NCBI GenBank assembly: GCA_027063505.1
Contig: JAMORO010000061.1
Location: 16,677-80,676, forward strand
Length of the DNA: 64,000 nucleotides
Direction of reading: 5' to 3'
From: Sulfurimonas sp.
GTDB taxonomy: Bacteria > Campylobacterota > Campylobacteria > Campylobacterales > Sulfurimonadaceae
Made by a program: the position numbers and the translations under genes. Below the pieces are notes generated by a model. It ran no database searches, was not told the DNA's origin, and was given only the letters and a program-made list of their open reading frames with translations. Below are positions 52,215 to 61,265 of this stretch, piece after piece (positions within the stretch are counted from its first letter, which is position 1; every line of letters starts with the position of its first letter).

Positions 52215-52228
52215 GGAATAATTCTTGC
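52215..52228 (+). promoter_or_regulatory. Sigma54 (RpoN) promoter of flgI
   Basis: TGGAA and TTGCT are placed so that GG (52215-52216) and GC (52227-52228) are separated by exactly 10 bases, the invariant sigma54 geometry. The likely transcript start is near 52240, 17 bases before flgI. RpoN control of rod, ring and hook genes is the rule in Campylobacter and Helicobacter. Confidence 0.75.
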
Positions 52229-52256
52229 TAATTCTTTAGTAATTCAAGGATTATTA

Positions 52257-53300
52257 ATGAAATATTTTTTACTACTATTACTTTTAATAACAGCTCTAAA
52301 CGCCACTAAAATCAATGATGTATCAAAGATAGTTGGTGTACGAGAGAATCAGATTATCGGTTACTCTTTAGTAGTTGGTTTAGAAAAAACAGGTGATGGT
52401 ACTACTTCAAAATTTACACTCCAATCTATCTCAAACATGTTAAAAGCGATGAATATTGATATGCGTCCTATTGACATCAAGTCAAAAAATGTTGCAGCAG
52501 TTGTTGTGACAGCTACGATGAAACCTTTTGCAAGACAGGGTGATATGTTTGATGTTGTTGTCTCATCTATAGGTGATGCAAAATCTCTAGAGGGTGGAAC
52601 ACTCCTTATGACACCACTAAAAGGGGTTGATGGTAAGATTTATGCACTAGCACAGGGTTCTGTGAGTATTGGTGGTAGAAATTTACGTGGTGGAAACCCT
52701 TCTCACCCAACTACAGGTACAGTTTTTGATGGTGGTTTTATAGAGCGGGAGATAAGTATAAATCTTTATAACCAAGAGTATGCAACACTCTCTTTAAAAG
52801 AGGCAGATTTTAAAAATGCTGTAGCAGTTCAAAAAGCGATAAACAATTTTTATAACACTCAAGTAGCAGTTGCAACTGACTCAAGAAGTGTAAAGTTAAA
52901 ACGTCCTAAAAACCGCTCGATGATAGAGTTTTTAGCTGAGGTTCAAGATATAAATATGAACTATAAACCTAAAAATAAAATTATCATTAATGAGAGAACA
53001 GGAACTATTGTTGCCGGTGTAAATATTGAACTTAAACCGATAATCCTTACCCATGGTGATATAACTATAAAAATAGTTGAACAAGATGAGATAATCTCTC
53101 CCGATGGTTCAATAGCAGTAGATAAGAATCTTGTGATAGGACTAAATGAAAATGAGATATATACAAAAAGAGGCACAACTACAGTTGCAAACCTTGTACG
53201 CTCTTTACAGAAAATGGGTGCAACACCTAAAGATATTATCTCTATTTTAGAAGCTATGAAGAGTGCAGGAAGTATATCTGCTGACTTGAAGGTGATGTAA
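52257..53300 (+). CDS. flgI: Flagellar P-ring protein FlgI
   Basis: Forms the P ring around the flagellar rod in the peptidoglycan layer. The 347-residue protein has a signal peptide (1-16) and the conserved start of the mature chain KINDVSKIVGVRENQIIGYSLVVGL. GGTLLMTPLKGVDGKIYALAQGS and the final GATPKDIISILEAMKSAGSISADL also match. Length is typical. AAGGA lies seven bases before the ATG. It is first in the flgI-flgJ-flgM-flgN-flgK group and overlaps flgJ by one base. Confidence 0.97.
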   Translation: MKYFLLLLLLITALNATKINDVSKIVGVRENQIIGYSLVVGLEKTGDGTTSKFTLQSISNMLKAMNIDMRPIDIKSKNVAAVVVTATMKPFARQGDMFDVVVSSIGDAKSLEGGTLLMTPLKGVDGKIYALAQGSVSIGGRNLRGGNPSHPTTGTVFDGGFIEREISINLYNQEYATLSLKEADFKNAVAVQKAINNFYNTQVAVATDSRSVKLKRPKNRSMIEFLAEVQDINMNYKPKNKIIINERTGTIVAGVNIELKPIILTHGDITIKIVEQDEIISPDGSIAVDKNLVIGLNENEIYTKRGTTTVANLVRSLQKMGATPKDIISILEAMKSAGSISADLKVM

Positions 53301-53605
53301 TGAGTTACGGTATGAATGCAATAAATGCAAAAGCAGAGTTAGTGACAGGACAATCTTCTGTACCAAAGATAGATAAAGATGCAGATGATAAAGCACTTCG
53401 TGAACAGACAGATGCTTTTGAGGCAGTTATTATTAAAATGTTGATGGATAATGCAGCTAAAAATGATAATGATATGTTCTCTTCACAAAAAGATCCAGGG
53501 GATAAAATCTATAAATCAATGTTTAGAGATGAACTCTCAAAAGCGAGTGCAGGGAGCTTCGGATTTTCTCAAATGCTCTATGATTATCTAAGTGAAAAAA
53601 AGTAG
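53300..53605 (+). CDS. flgJ: FlgJ-type rod-binding protein (no muramidase domain)
   Basis: A 101-residue rod-cap/rod-binding protein. It corresponds to the N-terminal domain of FlgJ only (LREQTDAFEAVIIKMLMDNA, KIYKSMFRDELSKA, GFSQMLYDYLS). The C-terminal peptidoglycan hydrolase of enterobacterial FlgJ is absent, as is usual in Campylobacterota, so a separate enzyme must open the cell wall for the rod. Start overlaps flgI stop by one base (TAATG). Confidence 0.9.
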   Translation: MSYGMNAINAKAELVTGQSSVPKIDKDADDKALREQTDAFEAVIIKMLMDNAAKNDNDMFSSQKDPGDKIYKSMFRDELSKASAGSFGFSQMLYDYLSEKK

Positions 53606-53608
53606 AAA

Positions 53609-53633
53609 AAAGACTACAGATTATTGTAGTTTT
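53609..53633 (+). terminator. Weak terminator-like hairpin after flgJ
   Basis: ACTACA-GATTAT-TGTAGT, extended by a G:T and two A:T pairs, is followed by TTTTG. It overlaps the -35 region of the flgM promoter. The tail is short, so only partial termination is expected. Confidence 0.4.
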
Positions 53634-53641
53634 GTCGATAT
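53615..53641 (+). promoter_or_regulatory. Sigma28 (FliA)-like promoter of flgM
   Basis: TACA (53615-53618), a 15-base spacer, then GTCGATAT (53634-53641). The consensus is TAAA-N15-GCCGATAA: 3 of 4 and 6 of 8 match, with exact spacing. flgM starts 20 bases downstream. Late-class transcription of flgM would fit known circuits. Confidence 0.55.
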
Positions 53642-53661
53642 AGCTGTATAAAGGATTTATT

Positions 53662-53862
53662 ATGATTTCTCAAACAAATAATACAGCTCTTCGTACTGCT
53701 TATCCAAGCAAAGTTAATGAAGCTAGAGAACCTAAGGGGGCGAACATCGCTTCTCAAAATGAAACAAGTAGAGTAGACCAGCTTAAAGAAGCAATTGGAT
53801 CTGGAGAATATAAAGTAAATATTGAAGCACTATCTGAAAAGATGGCGGATTCTTTACTTTAA
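53662..53862 (+). CDS. flgM: Anti-sigma28 factor FlgM
   Basis: A 66-residue FlgM that holds sigma28 (FliA) inactive until the hook is complete. The C-terminal half, SRVDQLKEAIGSGEYKVNIEALSEKMADSLL, is the sigma-binding part and matches the family. The N-terminal half is disordered-looking, as in other FlgM proteins. AAAGGATT is the ribosome site. The neighbours flgJ, flgN and flgK give full contextual support, and a sigma28-like promoter lies directly upstream. Confidence 0.9.
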   Translation: MISQTNNTALRTAYPSKVNEAREPKGANIASQNETSRVDQLKEAIGSGEYKVNIEALSEKMADSLL

Positions 53863-53883
53863 TATAATAAGTAGGAGTTAGAA

Positions 53884-54315
53884 ATGTTGTCGCATCATTT
53901 AAAAAATGCCCTGAGTGATTTAAGGGATATTATAAATATTACAAAATCAGATATCGAAGATATCAAAGATGCACAGCATGATACTCAATTTGATAGACTG
54001 TCACTTAAAGAAGAAAAACTTAAAAGTTTTGAAGCAAAAAAAGCAGTGATAGATCATGAAATTTCCTCTTTAATGACATCTCACCCAGATGTAGATTTAC
54101 CAGAACTTTTAAATGAAGAGCAGCATCAACTTTTGGATGACCTTAAAAAAGAACTTAATAATCTCCGAGAGGTTAATAAACATTATGCAAAATTGGTTTT
54201 AGTTGTAAGTAATTTATATAATACATTTTTAGAAAGACTTGTGCCAACTGAGATGCAGGGCTATGAGAAAAAAGCATCATCAAAGAAACCATCAATTTTG
54301 GAAGTGAGGGTGTAA
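53884..54315 (+). CDS. flgN: FlgN-type flagellar export chaperone
   Basis: A 143-residue, almost fully helical protein, the size and composition of FlgN, which escorts FlgK and FlgL to the flagellar export gate. Long heptad-like helices at about 8-60 and 75-125 are visible. The region KHYAKLVLVVSNLYNTFLERL is the likely client-binding helix. Sequence identity in this family is low, so the call rests on helical pattern and position directly before flgK (one-base gap). Confidence 0.82.
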   Translation: MLSHHLKNALSDLRDIINITKSDIEDIKDAQHDTQFDRLSLKEEKLKSFEAKKAVIDHEISSLMTSHPDVDLPELLNEEQHQLLDDLKKELNNLREVNKHYAKLVLVVSNLYNTFLERLVPTEMQGYEKKASSKKPSILEVRV

Positions 54316-54316
54316 T

Positions 54317-56188
54317 ATGAGCACAATTTTTAACTCTTTACATATTGGATATACAGGTTTAAGTAGTGCACAAGTTGGAATAAATACTACTGGGCATAAT
54401 ATAGTAAATGCAGAGACTGAAGGGTACTCTAGACAAAGAGTAGTTCAATCTGCACAGACACCACTATTTTCAGATGCGGGTAATATAGGAAATGGTGTTG
54501 AAATTCTTGATGTAAAAAGAATTTTTGATAACTTTGTTTTTGATCGTTATACAGATATATCTGCGGATAAAGAGTATACAGAATTTTCACAAAGTACTTT
54601 AGAAGAGTTATCTACATACTTTCCAGAGATTGACGGTGTTGGAATCAAGTCAGATTTAGCTGAGTATTATAATATGTGGCAAAGTTTTGCAGATAATCCT
54701 GATAATGATGCTATTAAAGTAGCATTAGCAAAACAGACAGAAACACTTACTCAGCATATAACAGATACAAAAGAGCAAGTAAAAGGCTTACAAGCAGAAC
54801 TAAACAATCAGTTGGTAACAGATATAAATCAGGTAAATGAACTAGGAAAACAACTCGCTGATCTTAATAAATCAATTGATGCTGCAGAGGCTGGAGATGT
54901 AAATAGTGCAAATGATTTAAGAGATAGACGAAATGTACTGGAGAGAAGTCTTGCTAGATTAGTAGGTGCAGAGGTTAATCAAGGCCAACTAGAAGCAAAT
55001 ATTCAAATTGATAGTAATTCAAATACTAGAACAAGTAGTTATACGCTTAGTGTTAATGGTTTTAATCTTGTTGATGGAAGTACATTTCATCCTTTACATA
55101 TAAATAATGAAAAAAGTCCAGATGGCTTTTATGAAGTTTCATATGAGAGACAAGATAGCGTTTTAATTCCAATGGAAGAGGCAATTACAAACGGAAAAAT
55201 TGGTGCTATCTTTGATCTACGTGGGGGAACAGTTGATACTACAACAGGTATACCTACAGATGGAATAGTGCAACATGTTGTTGCACAGCTTGATGCTTTT
55301 GCTGCAGGACTGATTGAGTCTACAAACAACTTATATTCTGCCAGTTCAAGAGGTAATATGAGTTCTAATGAATTAAACTTAGAAGATTCAACCTCTTTAA
55401 TGGATTCTAATTTAAATATAAACGAGGGCTCTTTTGATGTTATAGTCTATAATATTGATGGAAATGAAGTTGCAAGACGAACAATTAATATTGATAATGC
55501 AACTTCAATGAAGGGAGCAAATTCAATCGATGCACAACTAAAAGCCAATATTGATGACAACAATGACAGTAGTGGAAATAATGACATAGATGATTTTATT
55601 CTCTTTAGTTATGAAAAAGCAAGTGATGGTACTCAAAAAATTTATATGGGTGTTGAACCTCTTTCTGAATCACAAGGGTATACTTTTGCTATAGCTGATA
55701 AGTTAGAAGATAGTAACTATGCTTCAGGAAGTAATTTTGCAGGTGCAACTGGACTTGGTAGATTTATGGATGGTGATAGTGCCTCAAATATTAAACTCAA
55801 TACAGCATTTCAAGAAAATCCTACACTTCTGTCTGCTGGTTTCTCAAGTACATCAGGAGATGATAGAGTTGCTTTAAGTATGGTACAACAGCAGTTTGAA
55901 TCTTATGAGTTTGACATTGGTACAGAGTCATATGATACAACAATTTATGGAATGTTTGATGTAACATCTACCTATGTAGGTATCTCTACAAATTCAGCGA
56001 TTACAAAAAATGAGACTACGACTACACAGTTTAATGCAGTCGAGTTAGAGTATTTTTCTGTTTCAAAAGTAAATGTTGATGAAGAGTTGACGAATTTAAT
56101 TAAATACCAGACTGCTTATGGTGCAGCTGCTAAAATAATTACAACGATAGACCAGATGATGCAGACACTTTTAGGAATCAAACAGTAA
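54317..56188 (+). CDS. flgK: Flagellar hook-associated protein 1 (FlgK)
   Basis: Forms the first hook-filament junction layer. The 623-residue protein has the axial-protein N-terminus SLHIGYTGLSSAQVGINTTGHNIVNAETEGYSRQRV and the C-terminal DEELTNLIKYQTAYGAAAKIITTIDQMMQTLLGI. The two ends form the coiled-coil core. The middle (about 200-530) is the variable, surface-exposed region. No signal peptide: it leaves through the flagellar export apparatus. It lies directly after its probable chaperone FlgN. Confidence 0.96.
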   Translation: MSTIFNSLHIGYTGLSSAQVGINTTGHNIVNAETEGYSRQRVVQSAQTPLFSDAGNIGNGVEILDVKRIFDNFVFDRYTDISADKEYTEFSQSTLEELSTYFPEIDGVGIKSDLAEYYNMWQSFADNPDNDAIKVALAKQTETLTQHITDTKEQVKGLQAELNNQLVTDINQVNELGKQLADLNKSIDAAEAGDVNSANDLRDRRNVLERSLARLVGAEVNQGQLEANIQIDSNSNTRTSSYTLSVNGFNLVDGSTFHPLHINNEKSPDGFYEVSYERQDSVLIPMEEAITNGKIGAIFDLRGGTVDTTTGIPTDGIVQHVVAQLDAFAAGLIESTNNLYSASSRGNMSSNELNLEDSTSLMDSNLNINEGSFDVIVYNIDGNEVARRTINIDNATSMKGANSIDAQLKANIDDNNDSSGNNDIDDFILFSYEKASDGTQKIYMGVEPLSESQGYTFAIADKLEDSNYASGSNFAGATGLGRFMDGDSASNIKLNTAFQENPTLLSAGFSSTSGDDRVALSMVQQQFESYEFDIGTESYDTTIYGMFDVTSTYVGISTNSAITKNETTTTQFNAVELEYFSVSKVNVDEELTNLIKYQTAYGAAAKIITTIDQMMQTLLGIKQ

Positions 56189-56193
56189 TTTAG

Positions 56194-56991
56194 ATGCCTA
56201 TTTTTAGTATAGCACTTCTTACTTTTATATTTTTATTTTCATTTTTTGGAAATTATATATATATACATGATGCATATACACTTCAGTCAAACTCTATACT
56301 TCTTGCTCCCTCATTTGAATTTCCATTAGGTACAGATAGGCTAGGACGAGATATTTTAGCTCGCCTAATGGAAGGTGGGAAAGTTTCTTTACTTATTGGT
56401 GTAGGAAGTGCTTTTATAGCTTCTATCATAGGTTTAGTGGCAGGTTCTATAGCTGGATACTTTAAAGGGAGTGTTGATAAAGCTTTTATAGTAACGGTAG
56501 ATCTTTTTTTAACTTTTCCTACTTTCTTTCTTCTTTTGGCCCTTGTGAGTTATGTAAATGCTTCGGCTTGGGTGTTGATTATTATTATATCAATTACAGG
56601 TTGGATGACTACTGCTCGATTGATTCGCTCGGAGAGTTTTAAAATAACATCACAGCCCTATATAAAGATTCTAAATATAGCAAAACTCAATAAATTAAAG
56701 ATAATTTTTAAGTATTATGCTCCTATTTTAGCACCTATTTACTTTGTAAGTTTTACTTTTGGAGTAGGGGGTGCTATACTTGCAGAGTCAGGATTGAGTT
56801 TTTTAGGTCTTGGTATAGTAGCTCCTCAAATGAGTTGGGGTACAATCCTTAGTGGTGGTAAGGATGTTGTAGAGATAGCATGGTGGGTTAGTTTCTTTCC
56901 AGGGTTAATGATTTTTTTAGTAACTTTTTCGCTTATTAACATTTCAAATTATCTCCAACAAGTAACAAACAAAAAACAGATTCAGATGTAA
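56194..56991 (+). CDS. Peptide/nickel-type ABC transporter permease (DppC family), solitary
   Basis: A 265-residue DppC/OppC/NikC-type permease with about six membrane helices. Family marks are FPLGTDRLGRDILARLMEGGKVSLLIGV and the EAA loop region with ESGLSFLGLGIVAPQMSWGTIL. Such permeases work with a DppB-type partner, a binding protein and ATPases; none of these is beside it here, so its partners must be elsewhere. It starts 6 bases after flgK without a strong ribosome site. The substrate (peptide, nickel chelate or other) cannot be told. Confidence 0.88.
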   Translation: MPIFSIALLTFIFLFSFFGNYIYIHDAYTLQSNSILLAPSFEFPLGTDRLGRDILARLMEGGKVSLLIGVGSAFIASIIGLVAGSIAGYFKGSVDKAFIVTVDLFLTFPTFFLLLALVSYVNASAWVLIIIISITGWMTTARLIRSESFKITSQPYIKILNIAKLNKLKIIFKYYAPILAPIYFVSFTFGVGGAILAESGLSFLGLGIVAPQMSWGTILSGGKDVVEIAWWVSFFPGLMIFLVTFSLINISNYLQQVTNKKQIQM

Positions 56992-57000
56992 AGGTCGAAA

Positions 57001-58035
57001 ATGAAAGAAACAAAGATTGGTTATACCTTTATCGTTATAGCAAGTGTCGTTATTGTACTAGCTGGGGTTAAAAGTGCTTCCTCTATTTTAGTTCCTTTTC
57101 TTCTTTCTCTTTTTATTGCAATTATTCTCTCCCCCTCATATAACTATTTTAAGAGCAAAAAAATTCCAGATGGATTTTCTTTGCTAATTGTAATGGGAAT
57201 ATTTTTGTTTTTAATTGTATTAGTTGTAAAACTTATAGGAACATCAGTAACTGACTTTAGCTCAAATATAGATATGTTTAGTGAAAAATTATCAACTTAC
57301 TATATTTCAATCGTAGACTATACAAGAGCATTTGGTCTTGATCTATCTATAAATGATATAGCAGGATTTATTGATTCTAAAAAAATTATGACATTCTCGA
57401 CAAGTTTACTTCAGGGGATGAGTGCCCTGTTTACGAATGGATTTGTCATATTATTAACTGTGGTTTTTATGTTGTTAGAGTCTTCACATTTTATGGATAA
57501 AATAGATATAGCAGATGGAAAACGGGGTACTTTAATACATATACAAGAGATAGCAGTAAAAATTCAGCATTATATGGTGCTAAAAGCTGTGATATCATTT
57601 TTTACAGGTGTAATTGTCTGGGTTGTGTTGAGTCTAATTGGTACTGACTATGCTTTTTTATGGGGTGTAATAGCATTTATATTTAATTTTATTCCCAATA
57701 TAGGCTCTATAATAGCAGCTGTTCCTGCTGTTCTTATTACTCTTGTACAACTCGGTGGCTTTAATGCTCTTTTAGTTACTGGTTTATATATTAGTGTTAA
57801 TATCATTATGGGTTCTGTAATTGAACCAAAAGTTATGGGAAGAGGCTTGGGACTTTCAACACTAGTAGTTTTTTTATCATTACTTTTTTGGGGTTGGCTT
57901 CTTGGTTTAGTTGGAATGTTACTCTCAATTCCTTTGACAATTATGGCAAAAATAATTTTTGATACAAATGAAAATACTCGATGGATTTCTGTTTTACTTG
58001 GTTCTAGTGGCGATATAAACAAAAAAAAGATATAA
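57001..58035 (+). CDS. AI-2E/PerM family membrane transporter
   Basis: A 344-residue member of the AI-2E (PerM/YdiK-like) family, with about eight membrane helices. The N-terminal pair is VIASVVIVLAGVKSASSILVPFLLSLFIAII. The later signature is GVIAFIFNFIPNIGSIIAAVPAVLI with PKVMGRGLGLSTLVVFLSLLFWGWLLG. Members include autoinducer-2 exporters and Na+/H+ antiporters, so no substrate can be assigned. It lies 9 bases after the DppC-type permease. A TATAAT at 58031-58036, at its 3' end, could start transcription of the next gene. Confidence 0.88.
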   Translation: MKETKIGYTFIVIASVVIVLAGVKSASSILVPFLLSLFIAIILSPSYNYFKSKKIPDGFSLLIVMGIFLFLIVLVVKLIGTSVTDFSSNIDMFSEKLSTYYISIVDYTRAFGLDLSINDIAGFIDSKKIMTFSTSLLQGMSALFTNGFVILLTVVFMLLESSHFMDKIDIADGKRGTLIHIQEIAVKIQHYMVLKAVISFFTGVIVWVVLSLIGTDYAFLWGVIAFIFNFIPNIGSIIAAVPAVLITLVQLGGFNALLVTGLYISVNIIMGSVIEPKVMGRGLGLSTLVVFLSLLFWGWLLGLVGMLLSIPLTIMAKIIFDTNENTRWISVLLGSSGDINKKKI

Positions 58036-58072
58036 TTCTTTTCATATAAAAGTTGATAAACAAGGAAAACTA

Positions 58073-58642
58073 GTGGTTTTAATGATAGATAATTACGACA
58101 GTTTTACATACAATATTGTTCAGTACTGTAGAGAACTAGGTGCTGATCTTAAAATAATTAGAAATGATGAGATGAGTGTAGAGGAGATTGCATCACTAAA
58201 TCCGCAAAAAATAGTAATCTCACCAGGTCCGGCCTCTCCGGATGAAGCAGGTATTACTCTTGCTGTGATAAAACATTTTGCGGATAAATTACCTATTTTA
58301 GGTATCTGTTTAGGACATCAGAGTATTGCTCAAGTTTTTGGTGGAGATGTCATACGTGCAAGTAATATGATGCATGGTAAAACATCTACTATGAAACAGA
58401 GTATGGAGTGTGCAATATTCAAAGATTTACCACAAGAGTTTATAGCAACACGTTATCACTCTTTAATTGTTGATAAAAAAACATTACCAAGTTGCATTCA
58501 AGCGACAGCATATAGTACAGATGATAATGAAATTATGGCACTTAAAGTAAAAGATAAAGAGATTTATGGGGTGCAGTTTCATCCAGAATCAATTATGAGT
58601 GAATATGGTCATGAAATTATTGGAAATTTCTTAAACTTATGA
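58073..58642 (+). CDS. trpG: Glutamine amidotransferase, anthranilate/aminodeoxychorismate synthase component II
   Basis: A class I glutamine amidotransferase (189 residues) that supplies ammonia to anthranilate synthase (tryptophan) or aminodeoxychorismate synthase (folate), often both. IDNYDSFTYNIVQYCRELGA near the N-terminus, SPGPASPDEAG, the nucleophile loop GICLGHQSIAQVFGG and the catalytic His/Glu in GVQFHPESIMSE are all present. The start is a GTG at 58073 with AAGGAAAA upstream. No trpE or pabB is adjacent, so TrpG and PabA cannot be separated. It overlaps the next gene by four bases (ATGA). Confidence 0.9.
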   Translation: MVLMIDNYDSFTYNIVQYCRELGADLKIIRNDEMSVEEIASLNPQKIVISPGPASPDEAGITLAVIKHFADKLPILGICLGHQSIAQVFGGDVIRASNMMHGKTSTMKQSMECAIFKDLPQEFIATRYHSLIVDKKTLPSCIQATAYSTDDNEIMALKVKDKEIYGVQFHPESIMSEYGHEIIGNFLNL

Positions 58643-59832
58643 CTTCAAAATACATCTTCTTTTTAATTCTTGGAGTCGATGTACTTATACTTCTTCTACA
58701 AACACAACAAATTTCAATTTCAGTTAATGAAGCAAGTATTCTTTATGGAAATTTTTCAGTTTTACAGTTTTTAGTACAACTCTCCCTCAAAATATTTGGA
58801 CAGAATGATTTAGCACTTCGCTTAGTAATGATCATATTTCATCTATTAAGTGTGATATTAATGTATGAACTTTCAAAAGAGTATATAAAGTCTCAGAGAA
58901 ATCAACTTTGGTTTCTCCTGATTTTTGTATTTTTACCGGGTGTAGTAAGTGCTGCACTTATTGTCAATAGTGCAGGGATGGTCATTTTTGGTCTACTTCT
59001 TTATCTATTTCTTAGGAAAAGGTTATCTCAGGCCTGTTTAAATGGAGTGTTATTAAGTTATGCCTTTGTTGATATAGGATTTGCATACCTCTTTCTTGGA
59101 CTCTCTGTTTACTACATTAGTTCAAAGAAATACAAACAATTTTCCTATATGATAGGGCTCTATTTATTAACAAGCTTTTTTTATGGTTTTGATGCTGGTG
59201 GTTATCCAACAGGCCACTTCTTAGATGTTATTGGAGTATATAGTGCTATCTTTACACCAATAATATTTATTTATCTTTTTTATGCACTCTATAGAGTTTA
59301 TATAACATCAAAGATTGATGAACTGTGGTATATTTCAACAACGGCACTTGCATTATCTTTAGTGCTATCATTTAGACAACGTGTTCCTGTTGAACATTTT
59401 GCACCATATCTGATTATCGCTTTACCAATAGCTGCACAATTATTTATCCATTCATATCGTGTAAGATTGAAAATCTATCGAACTGGATATCGTATAGTCT
59501 TTATTGTTTCACTTAGTTTTTTAATTCTTAATACTTTAGTCGTCTTTTTCAATAAGGAGTTATATAGCTATATTGATAATCCAAAGCAGCATTTTGCATA
59601 TAAAATGGATGTTGCAAAGGCTCTTGCAACTCAATTAAAGGCTAAAGGTATTAACTGTGTATCGACAGATACTGATATGCAACTGCGTCTGAAGTTTTAT
59701 AAGATAGATAAATGTAGGGAAAATATACTGCATAAGGTTGATTTAGATACAAAAGAGAAAACAAATGTTACAGTTCGTTACAAAAATAAAACTCTATACA
59801 AAGCCAATGTTACAAATATAAACAATATATAA
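58639..59832 (+). CDS. GT-C-like polytopic membrane protein (PMT_2/ArnT type)
   Basis: A 397-residue membrane protein with about ten helices. It resembles dolichyl/undecaprenyl-phosphate sugar transferases of the GT-C fold: an early extracellular loop with an acidic residue after helix 1 (SISVNEASILYG), then FGQNDLALRLVMIIFHLLSVILMYELSKEY. It ends in a soluble domain (about 325-397). The family includes lipid A and glycan modifying enzymes; the donor and acceptor are unknown. It overlaps the amidotransferase gene by four bases but is unlikely to share its function. Confidence 0.75.
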   Translation: MTSKYIFFLILGVDVLILLLQTQQISISVNEASILYGNFSVLQFLVQLSLKIFGQNDLALRLVMIIFHLLSVILMYELSKEYIKSQRNQLWFLLIFVFLPGVVSAALIVNSAGMVIFGLLLYLFLRKRLSQACLNGVLLSYAFVDIGFAYLFLGLSVYYISSKKYKQFSYMIGLYLLTSFFYGFDAGGYPTGHFLDVIGVYSAIFTPIIFIYLFYALYRVYITSKIDELWYISTTALALSLVLSFRQRVPVEHFAPYLIIALPIAAQLFIHSYRVRLKIYRTGYRIVFIVSLSFLILNTLVVFFNKELYSYIDNPKQHFAYKMDVAKALATQLKAKGINCVSTDTDMQLRLKFYKIDKCRENILHKVDLDTKEKTNVTVRYKNKTLYKANVTNINNI

Positions 59833-59880
59833 ATCATTTTAATAGTTAATATAACAGCAAATATTTATTAAATGATATTA

Positions 59881-59889
59881 TGCTAGAAT
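59881..59889 (+). promoter_or_regulatory. Extended -10 promoter of aclBA
   Basis: TG-C-TAGAAT lies 29 bases before the aclB ATG. No -35 was recognised in the AT-rich DNA upstream. Confidence 0.45.
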
Positions 59890-59918
59890 GCTCTTTAAAT
59901 ACAAAATAGGGAGTTTCT

Positions 59919-61256
59919 ATGGCTCAAAAAGCGATACGCGAATATGATGCTAAGTCAATCTTAGCGAAACATTGGGATAAATATTTTCCAGATTTTACTT
60001 ATGCATACGAGACTGTTATGGTTCAGAATGGATCAGAATTACTTGAAGCTGCAAAAACTAAAGCTTGGTTAAATGAAAAAACATTAGTTGCAAAACCAGA
60101 TATGTTATTTGGTAAGCGTGGTATGAATGATTTAGTTCTTTTTAAAGATACTAAACCAGGTGATGTGTCTTTAGCTAAAGCTGCTTCTTGGATAGATGAA
60201 AAATCTTCTGGAGACCAAAAAGTTTACTTTTCATTTGATGGAGACAAGCCTACTGGCGAGCCATCTGTAGATAAATTAACTAACTTCATTGTTGAGCCAT
60301 TTACTCCGCACAAACAATCTGAAGAGTATTATGTTTCTGCTACATGTGTAGGTGACAATGATGTTATCTACATGTCTGCAGAAGGTGGTATCGCAATTGA
60401 AGAAAATTGGGATGAAAAAGTTATCGAAGTAGCATTTCCTATTACTGCAACTGAAGATGAAATTGCAACTGCAATTCGTGCAAATGTACCTAAAGATGTT
60501 GCTGAGAAAGATAAAGCAAATTTTGCTGAATTTTGTATTGGTTTCTTTAAAGCATACCGTGAGTTAAACTTCGCATACCTTGAAATCAATCCTTTTGTAA
60601 TGCAAGGAAACAAAATCGAACTTTTAGATATGGTTGCAAAACTTGATGATACTGCTGGATTTATGATGGTAGAAGAGTGGGGCGATGTTGAGTACCCTAC
60701 TGCATTCGGTATGGAAGCTAAATCTCCAGAAGTTGAAGCTATTGAAGAAGCTGATGCTAAAACTGGTGCTTCACTTAAACTTACACTACTTAAGCCAGAA
60801 GCTAGAATCTGGACTATGGTTGCTGGTGGTGGTGCTTCTGTTGTTTATGCAGATACTATTGCTGATATGGCTGGGATCGATGATCTAGCTAACTACGGTG
60901 AGTACTCAGGTGGTCCAACTACTGGTGAGACAAAATTTTATGCAGAGACTCTTCTTGACTTAATGACAAGAGAAAAAGACCCTCAAGGTCGTGGAAAAGT
61001 AATGATTATCGGTGGAGCTATTGCTAACTTTACTGATGTAGCTAAAACATTTACTGGTATTATTCAAGCATTTGAAAATTATGCAGATAAGATGAAAGAA
61101 GTTGATCTTAAAATCTACGTTCGTCGTGGAGGACCTAACTATGAAAAAGGTCTTAAAGATATTAAAGAAGCTGCTGACAGACTTGGTTTATACATCGAAG
61201 TTTATGGACCAGAAACACATGTTACAGACATTGTGCGTATGGCATTAGAGAAGTAA
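59919..61256 (+). CDS. aclB: ATP citrate lyase subunit B
   Basis: The smaller subunit of ATP citrate lyase, which cleaves citrate to acetyl-CoA and oxaloacetate and drives the reductive TCA cycle for CO2 fixation. The 445-residue protein is an ATP-grasp plus Rossmann-type subunit, matching the N-terminal part of animal ACLY. It has MLFGKRGMNDLVLFKD, FLEPF-like FIVEPFTPH, YLEINPFVM, and in the citrate-binding half VAGGGASVVYADTIADMAG, GEYSGGPTTGETKFYAETLL and GGAIANFTDVAKTF. GGGAG precedes the ATG. aclA follows after 9 bases. Confidence 0.96.
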   Translation: MAQKAIREYDAKSILAKHWDKYFPDFTYAYETVMVQNGSELLEAAKTKAWLNEKTLVAKPDMLFGKRGMNDLVLFKDTKPGDVSLAKAASWIDEKSSGDQKVYFSFDGDKPTGEPSVDKLTNFIVEPFTPHKQSEEYYVSATCVGDNDVIYMSAEGGIAIEENWDEKVIEVAFPITATEDEIATAIRANVPKDVAEKDKANFAEFCIGFFKAYRELNFAYLEINPFVMQGNKIELLDMVAKLDDTAGFMMVEEWGDVEYPTAFGMEAKSPEVEAIEEADAKTGASLKLTLLKPEARIWTMVAGGGASVVYADTIADMAGIDDLANYGEYSGGPTTGETKFYAETLLDLMTREKDPQGRGKVMIIGGAIANFTDVAKTFTGIIQAFENYADKMKEVDLKIYVRRGGPNYEKGLKDIKEAADRLGLYIEVYGPETHVTDIVRMALEK

Positions 61257-61265
61257 GGAGAAATA

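Noticed and set aside
57648..58022. 124-codon open frame on the minus strand
   Set aside because: It is antisense to the conserved membrane region of the AI-2E family protein.
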